Notes under the pieces: generated by a model
Seen by the model: the letters and a program-made list of their open reading frames with translations, nothing else
Told to the model about the DNA's origin: nothing
The model's database searches: none
Shown here: positions 45,494 through 53,832 of the stretch, one piece after another
Numbering within the stretch: position 1 is the stretch's first letter
Layout of the letters: each line of letters starts with the position of its first letter
Translations under genes and position numbers: made by a program
Source: Streptomyces sp. NRRL F-6131
GTDB lineage: Bacteria > Actinomycetota > Actinomycetes > Streptomycetales > Streptomycetaceae
Direction of reading: 5' to 3'
DNA length: 64,000 nucleotides
Assembly (NCBI GenBank): GCA_000719695.1
Contig: JOHN01000053.1
Location: 28,101-92,100, forward strand

Positions 45494-45550
45494 ATGATCA
45501 AGAAGTCCACCAAGCGCTACAGCAGCGCCGCCAGCACCGCCAAGGGCTGA
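45494..45550 (+). CDS. 18-residue putative RiPP precursor peptide
   Basis: ATG 45494 to TGA 45548-45550 encodes MIKKSTKRYSSAASTAKG. The ribosome site GGAGGTGATT (45481-45490) is almost the full complement of the 16S rRNA end, the strongest in the window. It has its own promoter and is followed at once by a hairpin, as expected for a highly expressed precursor with read-through to processing genes. The peptide is basic at the N-terminus, Ser/Ala/Thr-rich, lacks Cys and Pro, and ends in Gly, the residue E1-like enzymes adenylate. The next gene encodes such an enzyme. Translation and role are inferred. Confidence 0.6.
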   Translation: MIKKSTKRYSSAASTAKG

Positions 45551-45558
45551 GCCTGAAC

Positions 45559-45593
45559 TGCGGCGGGGCTTCCACCAGCGGGGCCCCGCCGCA
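45559..45593 (+). terminator. Hairpin (attenuator) after the peptide gene
   Basis: 11-bp perfect stem TGCGGCGGGGC (45559-45569) / complement (45583-45593), 13-base loop, 9 bases after the peptide stop. Likely partial terminator that sets the peptide-to-enzyme ratio. Confidence 0.7.
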
Positions 45594-45690
45594 CCCGCCC
45601 GGCACTTCACCACAATTCCCGACCCGTCATTTCGAGCACGGCATTCCGGTCCCAGTATTCCGCCCGCCATTTCCCAGCGCATTCCGCCGG

Positions 45691-45742
45691 GCTTCTCCGC
45701 CGGGCTTCTCCGCCGGGCTTCTCCGCCAGGCTTCTCCGCCGT
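45691..45742. repeat. Four 13-bp tandem repeats before the ThiF gene
   Basis: GCTTCTCCGCCGG repeated at 45691, 45704, 45717 and 45730 with one or two changes. They lie in the 252-base leader between the peptide hairpin and the enzyme start; the rest of that leader, with several ATTCCG/CATTTC words, shows no gene. Confidence 0.85.
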
Positions 45743-45802
45743 GCACCGAAATCCGCCACCGTTCGCCGCCGACATCCGCCGCCCACTTTCCGAGGGGTCA
45801 TC

Positions 45803-46963
45803 GTGGCACGTCCCGCACTCAAGACGAGCATCCCCTATTTCGTTTCCGACGGGTCGGTCCACTTCCGCCTCGGCGGCGAGCTGACCTCACTGGAGGACTC
45901 CGACGGCCGCGTCCTGCGGCTGCTCCAACTCCTCGACGGCAGCCGCGATTTCGACGCCGTCCACCGCGACCTCAGCGCCGACTACCCCGACATCACCGCC
46001 GACGACGTGCGCGAGGCCGTCCACGACCTCGACGCCACCGGCCTGGTGCAGGACGCCACCGACCGCGGCGAGGACTTCGACGCCGCGGCGCGCGAGCGCT
46101 GGTCCAACAACCTCGGCTTCTTCGAGACCTACGCCTCGCTGGAGACCTCCAAGTACGAGTTCCAGCGCCGCATCCGCAACGCCCGGGTGGCCGTGCTCGG
46201 CGTCGGCGGCATCGGCTCGCACACCCTGATCGACCTGGTCGCGATCGGCTTCACCGACATCCGGATCGTCGACTTCGACAAGATCGAGGTCTCCAACTTC
46301 AACCGCCAGATCATCTACGGCGAGCCCGACGTCGGCCGCACCAAGGTCCATGTGGCCGCCGAGCGGGCCCGGCGGCTCAACAGCCGGGTGCGGATCGACG
46401 CGGTCGAGGCCAAGCTGATGTCCGCCGACGACGTCTACGCCGTGGTGCACGACCGGGACATCGTCATCGCCGTGGTCGACCGGCCCAAGGTGCACGTCGC
46501 GCACTGGCTCAACGAGGGCTGCGTCCGGGCCGGCGCCACCCTGATCGGCGGGGGCGTCGACACCCAACGGGCCATCCACTACACCATGGTGCCCGGCGTC
46601 AGCGGCTGTGTGGAGTGCTGGTACGGGCAGGTCCGCCGGGACGACCCGACCTCCCGGATGGTGCTGGACGTCCTCGACGACATCGACCGCGAGGGCAGTG
46701 CCTACGGCGAGGACACCGCCGCCTTCAACGGACTGGTGGTGGTCGCCGCCGCCCACATGGTCTCCGAGATGGTGCGGCTGGCCTCCCGGGTCTGCCCGCC
46801 GCTCGCGGTCGGCCGACTGCTGGAGCAGACCTTCCACAACCCGCGGGTGCGCGAGGCCGAGACCTGGACCCGCGACCCCGACTGCGCCGTCTGCCGCGAC
46901 GTCCGGCCCGCCGCCGGCAGCGCGTGGCTGACCCGGGTCGACGAGGAGGAACTCCCCTTCTGA
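45803..46963 (+). CDS. ThiF/E1-like adenylyltransferase with N-terminal peptide-binding domain
   Basis: 386 residues from GTG 45803 (GAGGGG upstream). Residues about 10-95 (HFRLGGELTSLEDSDGRVLR...DVREAVHDLDATGLV) look like a small winged-helix clamp of the RiPP-recognition type. Residues about 125-330 are the E1/ThiF nucleotide fold: VLGVGGIGSHTLIDL, VDFDKIEVSNFNRQ, GRTKVHVAAERA, VVDRPKVHVAHWLNEG, with zinc CVECW and CAVC pairs. Such enzymes adenylate a peptide or protein C-terminus (MccB, ThiF, MoeB). With the Gly-ending peptide upstream and an exporter downstream it is the likely modifying enzyme of a RiPP. Confidence 0.82.
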   Translation: MARPALKTSIPYFVSDGSVHFRLGGELTSLEDSDGRVLRLLQLLDGSRDFDAVHRDLSADYPDITADDVREAVHDLDATGLVQDATDRGEDFDAAARERWSNNLGFFETYASLETSKYEFQRRIRNARVAVLGVGGIGSHTLIDLVAIGFTDIRIVDFDKIEVSNFNRQIIYGEPDVGRTKVHVAAERARRLNSRVRIDAVEAKLMSADDVYAVVHDRDIVIAVVDRPKVHVAHWLNEGCVRAGATLIGGGVDTQRAIHYTMVPGVSGCVECWYGQVRRDDPTSRMVLDVLDDIDREGSAYGEDTAAFNGLVVVAAAHMVSEMVRLASRVCPPLAVGRLLEQTFHNPRVREAETWTRDPDCAVCRDVRPAAGSAWLTRVDEEELPF

Positions 46964-47139
46964 TTCCCTCCGGTCCGCTCGCATTCCGCCCGTCCGCGCT
47001 CCGATCTTCCGACATGCCACGACCGGCCGGGAACCCGGCGGGACCGCCGTACGGACGGCGCCCGCCGGGCTTTCGGCACGCCCGGCCGCCCGACCGCCCG
47101 CACCACCTCCGGAACGACCCCCGCACGGTCCCCCGATCA

Positions 47140-47195
47140 CCTCCGAACGGTCGACCTCCGAACGATCCACCTCTGAACGATCAACCTCCGAACTG
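47140..47195. repeat. 15-bp tandem repeats before the MFS gene
   Basis: CCTCCGAACGATCNA units at 47140, 47155, 47170 and a partial at 47185. They precede the ribosome site of the exporter. The 249-base spacer contains no supported gene. Confidence 0.8.
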
Positions 47196-47212
47196 CACAC
47201 GGGAGAACGCTG

Positions 47213-48505
47213 GTGCCCACCGAACAGCCGACCGAGGAACGCCCGACCGCAGGACCGGCGGACATCCGCCTGCGCACCGCGTTCCTGGTCTCCAGCATCG
47301 GCGACTGGATCTACCGACTGGCCATTCCGGTCCTCGTCCTGAAGATCACCGGATCAGCCACCTCGACCGCCCTCGCCTACGCGATCGAGTTCATTCCGTA
47401 CATCGTGATCGGCCTGGTCGCCGGCGTCATCGCGGACCGGTTCGACCGGCGCCGGGTGATGATCCTCTGTGACCTCGCCTCCGGCGTGCTGGCCCTCGCC
47501 GTCACCGCGCTGGCCCTGCTCGACCGACCGCCGCTGGCCGCCATCTACCTCTGCGCGTTCCTGCTGGCCTGCGTCCGGCCGTTCTACTTCCCGGCCTTCC
47601 AGGGCTTCCTGGTCGACGTGGTGCCCGAGCGGCGGCTCGCCCGGGTCAACTCCTGGACCCAGACGGTCGACAGCGCACTCGGCTTCATCGGCCCGGTGGC
47701 CGGCATCGCCTTCGTCGCGGCGCTCGGCGTCTCGCTCTCCGCCCTGGTCAACGCGCTCTCCTTCGGCGCCTCCGCGCTCCTGATCGCCGCGATCGCCCAC
47801 ACCCCCGCCCGTGCCGGCGAACCGACCACGGCCGCCCGGATCGCCAAGGACTTCGCCGACGGCCTCCGCGCGGTCCGGGCGATGCGGGCGGTGCTCTGGG
47901 GCACCGTGCTGATGGCCCTGTCCAACCTGGCCGCGTGGACGATCGAGGGCAGCCTCTTCTACCTCGTGCTGGAGGTCGAGGAGAAGCCGAAGGTCGTCCT
48001 CGGCCTGGTCCTCGGCGCCCAGGGCCTCGGCGCGGTGGTGGGCGGCGTGCTCGCACCGCGCCTGACGGACCGTTACCGACTGGGTCCGCTGCTGGCGTTC
48101 GGCATGGGACTCTCCGGGGCGACGATGGTCCTGCCGGCCCTGGTTCCCACCTGGTGGGCCGTACTGATCGCCTGGGGCGTGGAGGGCGTCGCCACCTCCC
48201 TGGTGATCGTCAGCTGGTTCACCGCGCGGCAGAAGGTCGTACCCTCGGCGGTCATCGGCCGGGTGGTCTCGGTCAGCCGGGCCGCCGCCTACGCGACCAT
48301 CCCGCTCGGCGCCGTGCTCGGCGGCTGGCTGGTCTCCGGCGCCTCCCCCACCCGTACGCTCTTCGTGTGCGCGGCCGTGGTGCAGGCGGTAGTGTTCCTC
48401 GGCACCGCGCTCTCCCCGGTGGTGCGCATCGACGCGGGCCCCCGGCCCACCCCGCGGGCCACGGACGACGGGGCGGCCGAGGCCGACCCGGTCGAGGCCG
48501 GCTGA
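47213..48505 (+). CDS. MFS transporter (EntS/MFS_3-like exporter)
   Basis: 430 residues from GTG 47213 with CGGGAGAA upstream. Twelve hydrophobic segments; ADRFDRRRVMILCDLASG is the conserved loop 2-3 motif, and AFLVSSIGDWIYRLAIPVLV and FYFPAFQGFLVDVVPERRLAR are typical of drug/siderophore exporters. It follows the ThiF enzyme and probably exports, or gives immunity to, the modified peptide. Confidence 0.85.
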   Translation: MPTEQPTEERPTAGPADIRLRTAFLVSSIGDWIYRLAIPVLVLKITGSATSTALAYAIEFIPYIVIGLVAGVIADRFDRRRVMILCDLASGVLALAVTALALLDRPPLAAIYLCAFLLACVRPFYFPAFQGFLVDVVPERRLARVNSWTQTVDSALGFIGPVAGIAFVAALGVSLSALVNALSFGASALLIAAIAHTPARAGEPTTAARIAKDFADGLRAVRAMRAVLWGTVLMALSNLAAWTIEGSLFYLVLEVEEKPKVVLGLVLGAQGLGAVVGGVLAPRLTDRYRLGPLLAFGMGLSGATMVLPALVPTWWAVLIAWGVEGVATSLVIVSWFTARQKVVPSAVIGRVVSVSRAAAYATIPLGAVLGGWLVSGASPTRTLFVCAAVVQAVVFLGTALSPVVRIDAGPRPTPRATDDGAAEADPVEAG

Positions 48506-48567
48506 CCGACAGGCCGGGCGGCCGGGCGGCCGGCGCGGACACCACGGCACCCGAAGGAGGGTTCGGC

Positions 48568-49155
48568 ATGACGGAGACCGGAACACCCAGGGAACGGGTC
48601 GCCCGCCGCTACCTCGCCGTCAACGGCGAGCACCCGATGACCGCGGCCGACGACGCCTACGTCGACCGGCACTTCGCCGCCCTGGAGCCGCTCTGCGCCC
48701 GCCACGGCCAGGACCCCGACGCCGTCCGCGACCACATGCTCGCCGGCCGTCTCCCGCTGCCCGGCTACCTGCGCTCCGACGGCACCGAGATGGTCGCCCC
48801 GGACCTCCTCGAACTGGTCGACGAGGCCGGGGGCCTGGCCAAGCTGCCGGACTGGTTCCGCGGCCACTGGTCGGACCCGGCGGAGGGCGCGGCCGAGTAC
48901 GAGTCGTACCTCAGCGGCCAGAACGTCTGCCTGCACCGCCTCCACCCGGTCACCATGCGCCGCAAGGCGGAACTCGTCCGGGCCATCACCGAGGCGCTCC
49001 CGCAGCCGGACTCACTGGCCGCCCTGCACGCCCTGGTCGACGAACTCGACGCACTGGAGCCGCCGTTCACCGCCTACGACCGCCTCCGCTTCGGCGGTCC
49101 GGTCTCCCGCGACACCTGCATCGACGCCGTCCGCCGGGACCACCCGCTCGGCTGA
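48568..49155 (+). CDS. DUF6058-like natural-product biosynthesis protein
   Basis: 195 residues from ATG 48568 with AAGGAGGG at 48554-48561. RYLAVNGEHPMTAADDAYVD, LPLPGYLRSDGTEMVAPDLL and YLSGQNVCLHRLHPVTMRRK fit my recollection of the DUF6058 family often annotated in natural-product clusters. All-helical, soluble, no cofactor motif. Same strand as the exporter, 62 bases after it; role unknown. Confidence 0.65.
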   Translation: MTETGTPRERVARRYLAVNGEHPMTAADDAYVDRHFAALEPLCARHGQDPDAVRDHMLAGRLPLPGYLRSDGTEMVAPDLLELVDEAGGLAKLPDWFRGHWSDPAEGAAEYESYLSGQNVCLHRLHPVTMRRKAELVRAITEALPQPDSLAALHALVDELDALEPPFTAYDRLRFGGPVSRDTCIDAVRRDHPLG

Positions 49156-49172
49156 ACGGCCGGCGCACCACG

Positions 49173-50477
49173 TCACCGACGCCAGCGGATGCGCAGCTCC
49201 TTCAGCCCGTTCTGGAAGTTGGAGACCAGCCGGGCCGGCGGCACGTCCGACGCCGGCTCCAGCTCCGGCAGCTCGGTGACGACCCGGCGCAGCAGCGCCG
49301 ACATCTGGAGCCTGGCGAGCCGGGCTCCCACGCAGAAGTGCGGGCCGAAGCCGAAGCTGACGTGGTCGTTGGGCGTGCGGGTGATGTCCAGGCGGTCCGG
49401 GTCGCGGAAGACCGCCGGGTCCCGGTTGGCGGCGGCGTGGTAGACGACCACCTTGTCACCGCCGCGGATCCGCTGCCCGCCCAGCACGACGTCCCGGGTG
49501 GCGGTGCGGCGGAACTCCACCACCGGCGGCCAGAACCGGAGCAGCTCCTCGACCGCCGATCCGATCAACTCCGGTCGCCGCCGCAGGAGTCGGTACTGGT
49601 CGGCATGGGTGAGCAGCGCGTACAGCCCGCCGGGCAGGCCGTTGCGCAGGGTCTCGTTGCCGGCGACCGCGAAGAGGAAGAACATGGTTTCGAACTCGGC
49701 GGCGCTCAGGCCGGATTCCCGCAGCCGGGCGACGATGCTGCCGGGCGGTGGCTGTTCGGCGAGCCCGTGGGCGTAGCCGAACATGTCGGCGAGGGCGGCC
49801 CGCGAGCGCGGGTTGACCGGGCGGCCGTCGGGGGTGGTGAGGGCTTCCGGGCGGTCGGCCAGTGCGGCCCGCCCCAGGGCGGTGAGGCGGGACGGGTCGG
49901 CGGCGCTGGACCGGGCGTGGTCCGGGTCCTGGTAGCCGATGACACGGTTCGACCAGTCGACGAGCAGCTGCTGGTCCTGGTCCGGCACGCCCAGGATCCG
50001 GGCCAGCGTCCGGACCGGCAGGTCGGCGGCGAGCGGCACGAAGTCGGCCTCGCCCAACGGACGGACGGCGGCGACGAGTTCGGCCGCGCGCTGCTCGATC
50101 GCGGCGGAGAGTTCGGCCAGCGCGCGCGGGGTGAAGGCGGCCGCGACGGCGCGGCGCGGCCGGGAGTGGTCGGGCGGGTCCTGGTTGAGCATCATCGTGC
50201 GGGCGAAGTCCAGGTCGGCCGCCGTGTCGGGGTCCCGGATCTGGGTCGCGCCGAGGTGCGAGGAGAACAGCTCCGGGGTGCGCAGCACGTGCTTGACGTC
50301 CGCGTGCCGCAGCACCGCCCAGTACCCCGGCCCGGCCGGCCACGCGCCCACCGCCGGCTCCTCCACCCAGCAGACGGCCGCTTCGGCGCGCAGTTCGCGC
50401 AGCAGCTCGTACGGCACGCCGTCGGCGTAGGTCTCGGGGAGGAAGATCCGGTTCACCCGCGCCTGATCGAAGCCCAT
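49173..50477 (-). CDS. Cytochrome P450 (CYP124/125/142-like)
   Basis: 434 residues. Heme loop FGFGPHFCVGARLARLQ (Cys382), I-helix FLFAVAGNETLRNGL, ExxR in EELLRFWPPV, and MMLNQDPPDHSRPRRAVAAAF. The AGNET and FGFGPHFC combination is typical of bacterial P450s that oxidise sterol side chains, terpenes or branched lipids. It converges on the DUF6058 gene with 17 bases between, so it may or may not belong to the peptide cluster. Confidence 0.88.
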   Translation of the reverse strand: MGFDQARVNRIFLPETYADGVPYELLRELRAEAAVCWVEEPAVGAWPAGPGYWAVLRHADVKHVLRTPELFSSHLGATQIRDPDTAADLDFARTMMLNQDPPDHSRPRRAVAAAFTPRALAELSAAIEQRAAELVAAVRPLGEADFVPLAADLPVRTLARILGVPDQDQQLLVDWSNRVIGYQDPDHARSSAADPSRLTALGRAALADRPEALTTPDGRPVNPRSRAALADMFGYAHGLAEQPPPGSIVARLRESGLSAAEFETMFFLFAVAGNETLRNGLPGGLYALLTHADQYRLLRRRPELIGSAVEELLRFWPPVVEFRRTATRDVVLGGQRIRGGDKVVVYHAAANRDPAVFRDPDRLDITRTPNDHVSFGFGPHFCVGARLARLQMSALLRRVVTELPELEPASDVPPARLVSNFQNGLKELRIRWRR

Positions 50478-50570
50478 ACCGCCCGACCGTACGCCGCGCC
50501 CCGGCGCACGGCCAGAAGGCGGGCGCCGCGGCTGCGCCCACCGGTCGCCGGGATCCCGTAGGGTCGGCCA

Positions 50571-51191
50571 ATGGCCAAGTACTTCGACGTGCACCCAGAG
50601 TCCCCCCAGCCGCGCACCATCAGCACGGTGGCCGCCAGTCTCCGGTCCGGGGCGCTGGTCGCGTACCCGACCGACTCCTGTTTCGCGCTGGGCTGTCAGT
50701 TGGACAACCGCGAGGGCCTGGAGCGGATCCGGTCGATCCGGCGTCTCGACGAGCGCCACCACTTCACCCTGATGTGCGAGGACTTCGCGCAGCTGGGGCA
50801 GTTCGTGCAGCTCGACAACAACGTCTTCCGCGCCGTGAAGGCGGCGACGCCGGGCAGCTACACCTTCATCCTGCCCGCCACGAAGGAGGTCCCCCGCCGG
50901 CTGATGCACCCGAAGAAGAAGACGGTGGGCGTCCGGATCCCCGACCATGCCGTCACCAGGGCCCTGCTCGCCGAGCTCGGCGAGCCGCTGGTCTCCAGCA
51001 CCCTGGTGCTGCCCGGCGACGAGGAGCCGATGACCCAGGGCTGGGAGATCAAGGAGCGCCTCGACCACGTGTTGGACGCCGTGGTGGACTCGGGCGACTG
51101 CGGCACGGAGATGACGACGGTGGTCGACTTCTCCGGCGGCGCGCCGGAGATCGTCCGCCGGGGAGCCGGCGACCCCGCGCGCTTCGAGTGA
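50571..51191 (+). CDS. YciO/Sua5 family threonylcarbamoyl-AMP synthase-like protein
   Basis: 206 residues. SLRSGALVAYPTDSCFALGC, RSIRRLDERHHFTLMCEDF, PGSYTFILPATKEVPRRLM, KKKTVGVRIPDH and GEPLVSSTLVLPG follow the Sua5/YciO fold. The KR-containing strand and lack of the C-terminal Sua5 domain suggest the YciO branch. Role in tRNA t6A or a related nucleotide step. Confidence 0.87.
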   Translation: MAKYFDVHPESPQPRTISTVAASLRSGALVAYPTDSCFALGCQLDNREGLERIRSIRRLDERHHFTLMCEDFAQLGQFVQLDNNVFRAVKAATPGSYTFILPATKEVPRRLMHPKKKTVGVRIPDHAVTRALLAELGEPLVSSTLVLPGDEEPMTQGWEIKERLDHVLDAVVDSGDCGTEMTTVVDFSGGAPEIVRRGAGDPARFE

Positions 51192-51195
51192 CCTC

Positions 51196-51290
51196 CCCGG
51201 GGCGCCGGGCGCCCCGGGACTTCGTGCTTCAGGCCCCGCGCTTCAGGCCCCGTGCTTCAGGCCGCGCGCCTCAGGTCTCGGGCCTCAGGC
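51196..51290. terminator. Hairpin and 14-bp repeats after the YciO gene
   Basis: A 10-bp stem CCCGGGGCGC (51196-51205)/complement (51209-51218) with a 3-base loop follows the stop. It is succeeded by five 14-bp tandem units GTGCTTCAGGCCCC at 51224-51290, the last running into the 3' end of the convergent Usp gene. Confidence 0.65.
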
Positions 51291-51815
51291 AGTGGCGAGG
51301 GCCGCGAGTTCGCGCAGGTCGACGCCGCGGCGCAGCGCCCGCAGGTCGTCCTGGAGGTCGGACGGCGGCACGGCGAGGACGGTGCAGCGGGCGTGGGCGA
51401 GGCAGTAGTGGCTCACCGAGCCGCCCTGGAACAGTCGGCGCACCGTGCCGCGCACCGCGCCGTGCCGGCCCGCGCCGACCACCAGCAGGTCCTCCGGCCG
51501 GTCGGCCAGCCCGGTCAGCACCGGCCCGGCCGCGCCGCGGACCACCTGGGGTTCGACCCGCAGGCCGGCCGGGAGCCCGCCGAAGGCCTCGTCCAGCGCC
51601 TGCTCCAGGCGGGCGGCGGCCATCTCCTGCCAGGCCCGGAGCAGCGGCGGGCAGGGCCGCAGCCGGTAGTTGTACTCCCCGCCGACCGGCGTCCACGCCA
51701 GCACCGGCACCAGCACCGCACCCCGATCACGCGCCTCGTCCGCCGCCCGGTGCAGGGCGGTCAGGCTCTCCAACGAGCCGCTGACTCCGACGATGACGCG
51801 CGCGCCGTCCGACAT
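51285..51815 (-). CDS. Universal stress protein (UspA family)
   Basis: 176 residues from ATG 51815 with GAAGGATC upstream; an in-frame ATG at 51872 is less likely. N-terminal RVIVGVSGSLESLTALHRAA and C-terminal ATP-binding VVGAGRHGAVRGTVRRLFQG with SVSHYCLAHARCTVLAV (G-x2-G-x9-G-S pattern). Nucleotide-binding stress protein. The upstream 35 bases are locally AT-rich. Confidence 0.88.
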   Translation of the reverse strand: MSDGARVIVGVSGSLESLTALHRAADEARDRGAVLVPVLAWTPVGGEYNYRLRPCPPLLRAWQEMAAARLEQALDEAFGGLPAGLRVEPQVVRGAAGPVLTGLADRPEDLLVVGAGRHGAVRGTVRRLFQGGSVSHYCLAHARCTVLAVPPSDLQDDLRALRRGVDLRELAALATA

Positions 51816-51985
51816 GATCCTTCGCTTTCCGGTGTTCGATCGTCCTCTTGCTTGGCGATTATGCTTCCACAAGGGTTGATTACCTGCAAATCGAAGGCGT
51901 TAACTGTATATGGCCTTGCATCGCTCGACATCCCCACCGCGAATCCACTGGCGGCGGCCCGACCGGTTCGGCCACCCTGGTCGGC

Positions 51986-52600
51986 GTGCCCGCACCGAAC
52001 CACGCCACCCCCGAACCGAAGTACCGGATCCGCGCCGTCCACACCGCCGACACCGTGACCGTCCACCAGGCGTACGCACCCGGGATCGGCGTGCCCGCGG
52101 CCCGCGACGGCCGCTTCCCCGAGCAGTGGAAGCGCGACCGGATGACGTGGATCAAGCCCTCCTTCCTCTGGACGATGTACCGCTCCGGATGGGCCACCAA
52201 GGAGGGGCAGGAGACCGTGCTCGCCGTCGAGATCGACCGGGCGGGCTTCGCGTGGGCACTGGAGCACGCCTGCCTCGCCCACTACGCGCGCGGGCTGCAC
52301 CCGGACCGCGCCACCTGGCAGCGGCTGTTGAAGCGCTCCCCCGCCCGGGTCCAGTGGGACCCGGAGCGCGACCTGCACCTGCGGCCGCTGCCCTACCGCT
52401 CGCTCCAACTCGGTCTCACCGGGGAGGCCGCCCGGCGGTACGCCGACGAGTGGGTGGTGTCCATCACCGACGTCACCCCCCTCGTCCGGCGGATCCACGG
52501 GCACCTGCGGGACGGCGATCCCGAGGCGGCCCGGCGGCTGCTGCCGGACGAGCGGCCCTACCCGATGGCCGGTGGCCTGCCGGCCCACCTGGGCGGGTGA
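51986..52600 (+). CDS. DUF4291 family protein
   Basis: 204 residues from GTG 51986, start uncertain; the frame is open from 51848, but the first 46 residues are unconserved and lie in an AT-rich divergent promoter region (51845-51935). Family blocks: RIRAVHTADTVTVHQAYAPG, MTWIKPSFLWTMYRSGWATK, RSPARVQWDPERDL, LPYRSLQLGLTGEAARRYAD, EWVVSITDVTPLV. Function unknown. Confidence 0.8.
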   Translation: MPAPNHATPEPKYRIRAVHTADTVTVHQAYAPGIGVPAARDGRFPEQWKRDRMTWIKPSFLWTMYRSGWATKEGQETVLAVEIDRAGFAWALEHACLAHYARGLHPDRATWQRLLKRSPARVQWDPERDLHLRPLPYRSLQLGLTGEAARRYADEWVVSITDVTPLVRRIHGHLRDGDPEAARRLLPDERPYPMAGGLPAHLGG

Positions 52601-52700
52601 GGGGCAGGGGTGAGGCGCAGGGGTGAGGCGCAGCGTGGGGGGGCGGGGGCGAGGGGCGGGGCGGCGGCGGGCCCGCCGCGCGGCCGCATACGATCGGCGG

Positions 52701-53069
52701 ATGACCAAGCGCAGTGAATCCTCGTCAGCGTCCCCGGTGACGGTGTTCTCGCACGGCTGGGCGGTGCCGTCGGGGAGCTCCGTCCTGTCCGTCGGCTCGG
52801 TGGGGTCGGTGCTGTCCGTCGGCTCGGTCGGTTCGGTGCTGTCGGTCGGGTCCGTCGGCAGCTTCCTGTCGATCGGGTCGGCCGGCTCCGCGGCCTCCGC
52901 GCTGTCCATCGGCTCGTGGCTGAGCGTCGGCTCGCTGCTCTCCGCGAACTCGCGGTGGTCGGTGCTGTCCTGGCGGTCCCGGCGCGGGTTGATGGTGGCG
53001 GGCGCGGTGGCCGTCGTCGCGGGCGCGGCGCTCGCGGGCGGGTCGCCTTCGCGCCGGCGCGGCCGGTAG
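52701..53069 (+). CDS. Ser-x-x triplet repeat protein with C-terminal membrane anchor
   Basis: 122 residues from ATG 52701. From residue 24 to 93 every third residue is Ser (24 triplets without a break), mostly in a 9-residue SVLSVGSVG period. This predicts a regular beta-solenoid or triangular helix. It is followed by Arg-rich SRRG, a membrane helix (LMVAGAVAVVAGAALAGG) and a basic SPSRRRGR end. No N-terminal signal. The gene ends 8 bases before a rhomboid-protease gene, which suggests the anchored repeat is the protease's partner or substrate. Family function not known to me. Confidence 0.65.
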   Translation: MTKRSESSSASPVTVFSHGWAVPSGSSVLSVGSVGSVLSVGSVGSVLSVGSVGSFLSIGSAGSAASALSIGSWLSVGSLLSANSRWSVLSWRSRRGLMVAGAVAVVAGAALAGGSPSRRRGR

Positions 53070-53077
53070 GGCCGGGC

Positions 53078-53752
53078 ATGGCCCCGACGCTTCCGCCGCT
53101 CGGCCCCCGGATACGGCGCCTGCCGCGCAACCCGGCGTTCTGGTACGTCGCCGCGCTGGCCGCGATGTGGCCGGTGCTCCGGCTGCTGCCGCCCGAACGG
53201 GTGCACGCGCTGCGCGCCTGGGTGTCCACCGATCTCGGCAATCTGCGGCTGTGGCCGGACGGCCATCCGATCGAGTCGCTGACCCTGTCGGCCTTCGTCC
53301 CGCAGGACACCATCTGGGTCTGGCCGGTGTTCGCGCTCTCGCTGTTCGCGGTGGTCGGGGCGCTCGGCGCCCGCCGGGCGGTGGCCTCGGTGGCCCTGGT
53401 CCACGTGGCGGCGACCGTGTTCACCGAGGGACTGGTCCGGTGGCGGATCGACCACGGCTCGCTGCCGGCCGAGGCCGCGCACGCGATCGACACCGGCCCG
53501 TCCTACGTCGTGGTGACCGCCCTGGCGCTGGCCGCCACCCGGGCCCGGCCGGCCTGGTCGCGGGCGGTGTGGCTGCTGATGATCGCGGTCGCGGCCCCGG
53601 ACCTGTTCGGCGGACTCGGCGACGGCGAGACCGCCGCCGTCGGCCACCTGGTCTCCCTGCTCGGCGGCCTCGCCGTCGCGGCCGCGCACCGCTTCGGCCT
53701 GCTTCCGCCGGCGGCCCGTGGCGCGGCGACCGTCCCCGGTCGACCCGGGTGA
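53078..53752 (+). CDS. Rhomboid family intramembrane protease
   Basis: 224 residues from ATG 53078. Six or so membrane segments; the putative catalytic Ser142 is in DTGPSYVVV (GxS) and His190 in AAVGHLVSLLGGLA in the last segment, so the Ser-His dyad is present. The loop carrying AWVSTDLGNLRLWPDGHPIE and SAFVPQD resembles actinobacterial rhomboid-like proteins. Two-gene unit with the Ser-x-x repeat protein. Confidence 0.75.
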   Translation: MAPTLPPLGPRIRRLPRNPAFWYVAALAAMWPVLRLLPPERVHALRAWVSTDLGNLRLWPDGHPIESLTLSAFVPQDTIWVWPVFALSLFAVVGALGARRAVASVALVHVAATVFTEGLVRWRIDHGSLPAEAAHAIDTGPSYVVVTALALAATRARPAWSRAVWLLMIAVAAPDLFGGLGDGETAAVGHLVSLLGGLAVAAAHRFGLLPPAARGAATVPGRPG

Positions 53753-53775
53753 CGCCCCAGTGAGACGCACGGACG

Positions 53776-53810
53776 GCGTAGGGACCGCACACCTGGCACG
53801 GCCCCTACGC
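53776..53810. terminator. Bidirectional hairpin terminator
   Basis: 12-bp stem with one mismatch (53776-53787 GCGTAGGGACCG; 53799-53810) and an 11-base loop between the convergent rhomboid and M23 peptidase genes. Confidence 0.65.
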
Positions 53811-53832
53811 GGGGGATCACCGGGTCAGCGGG

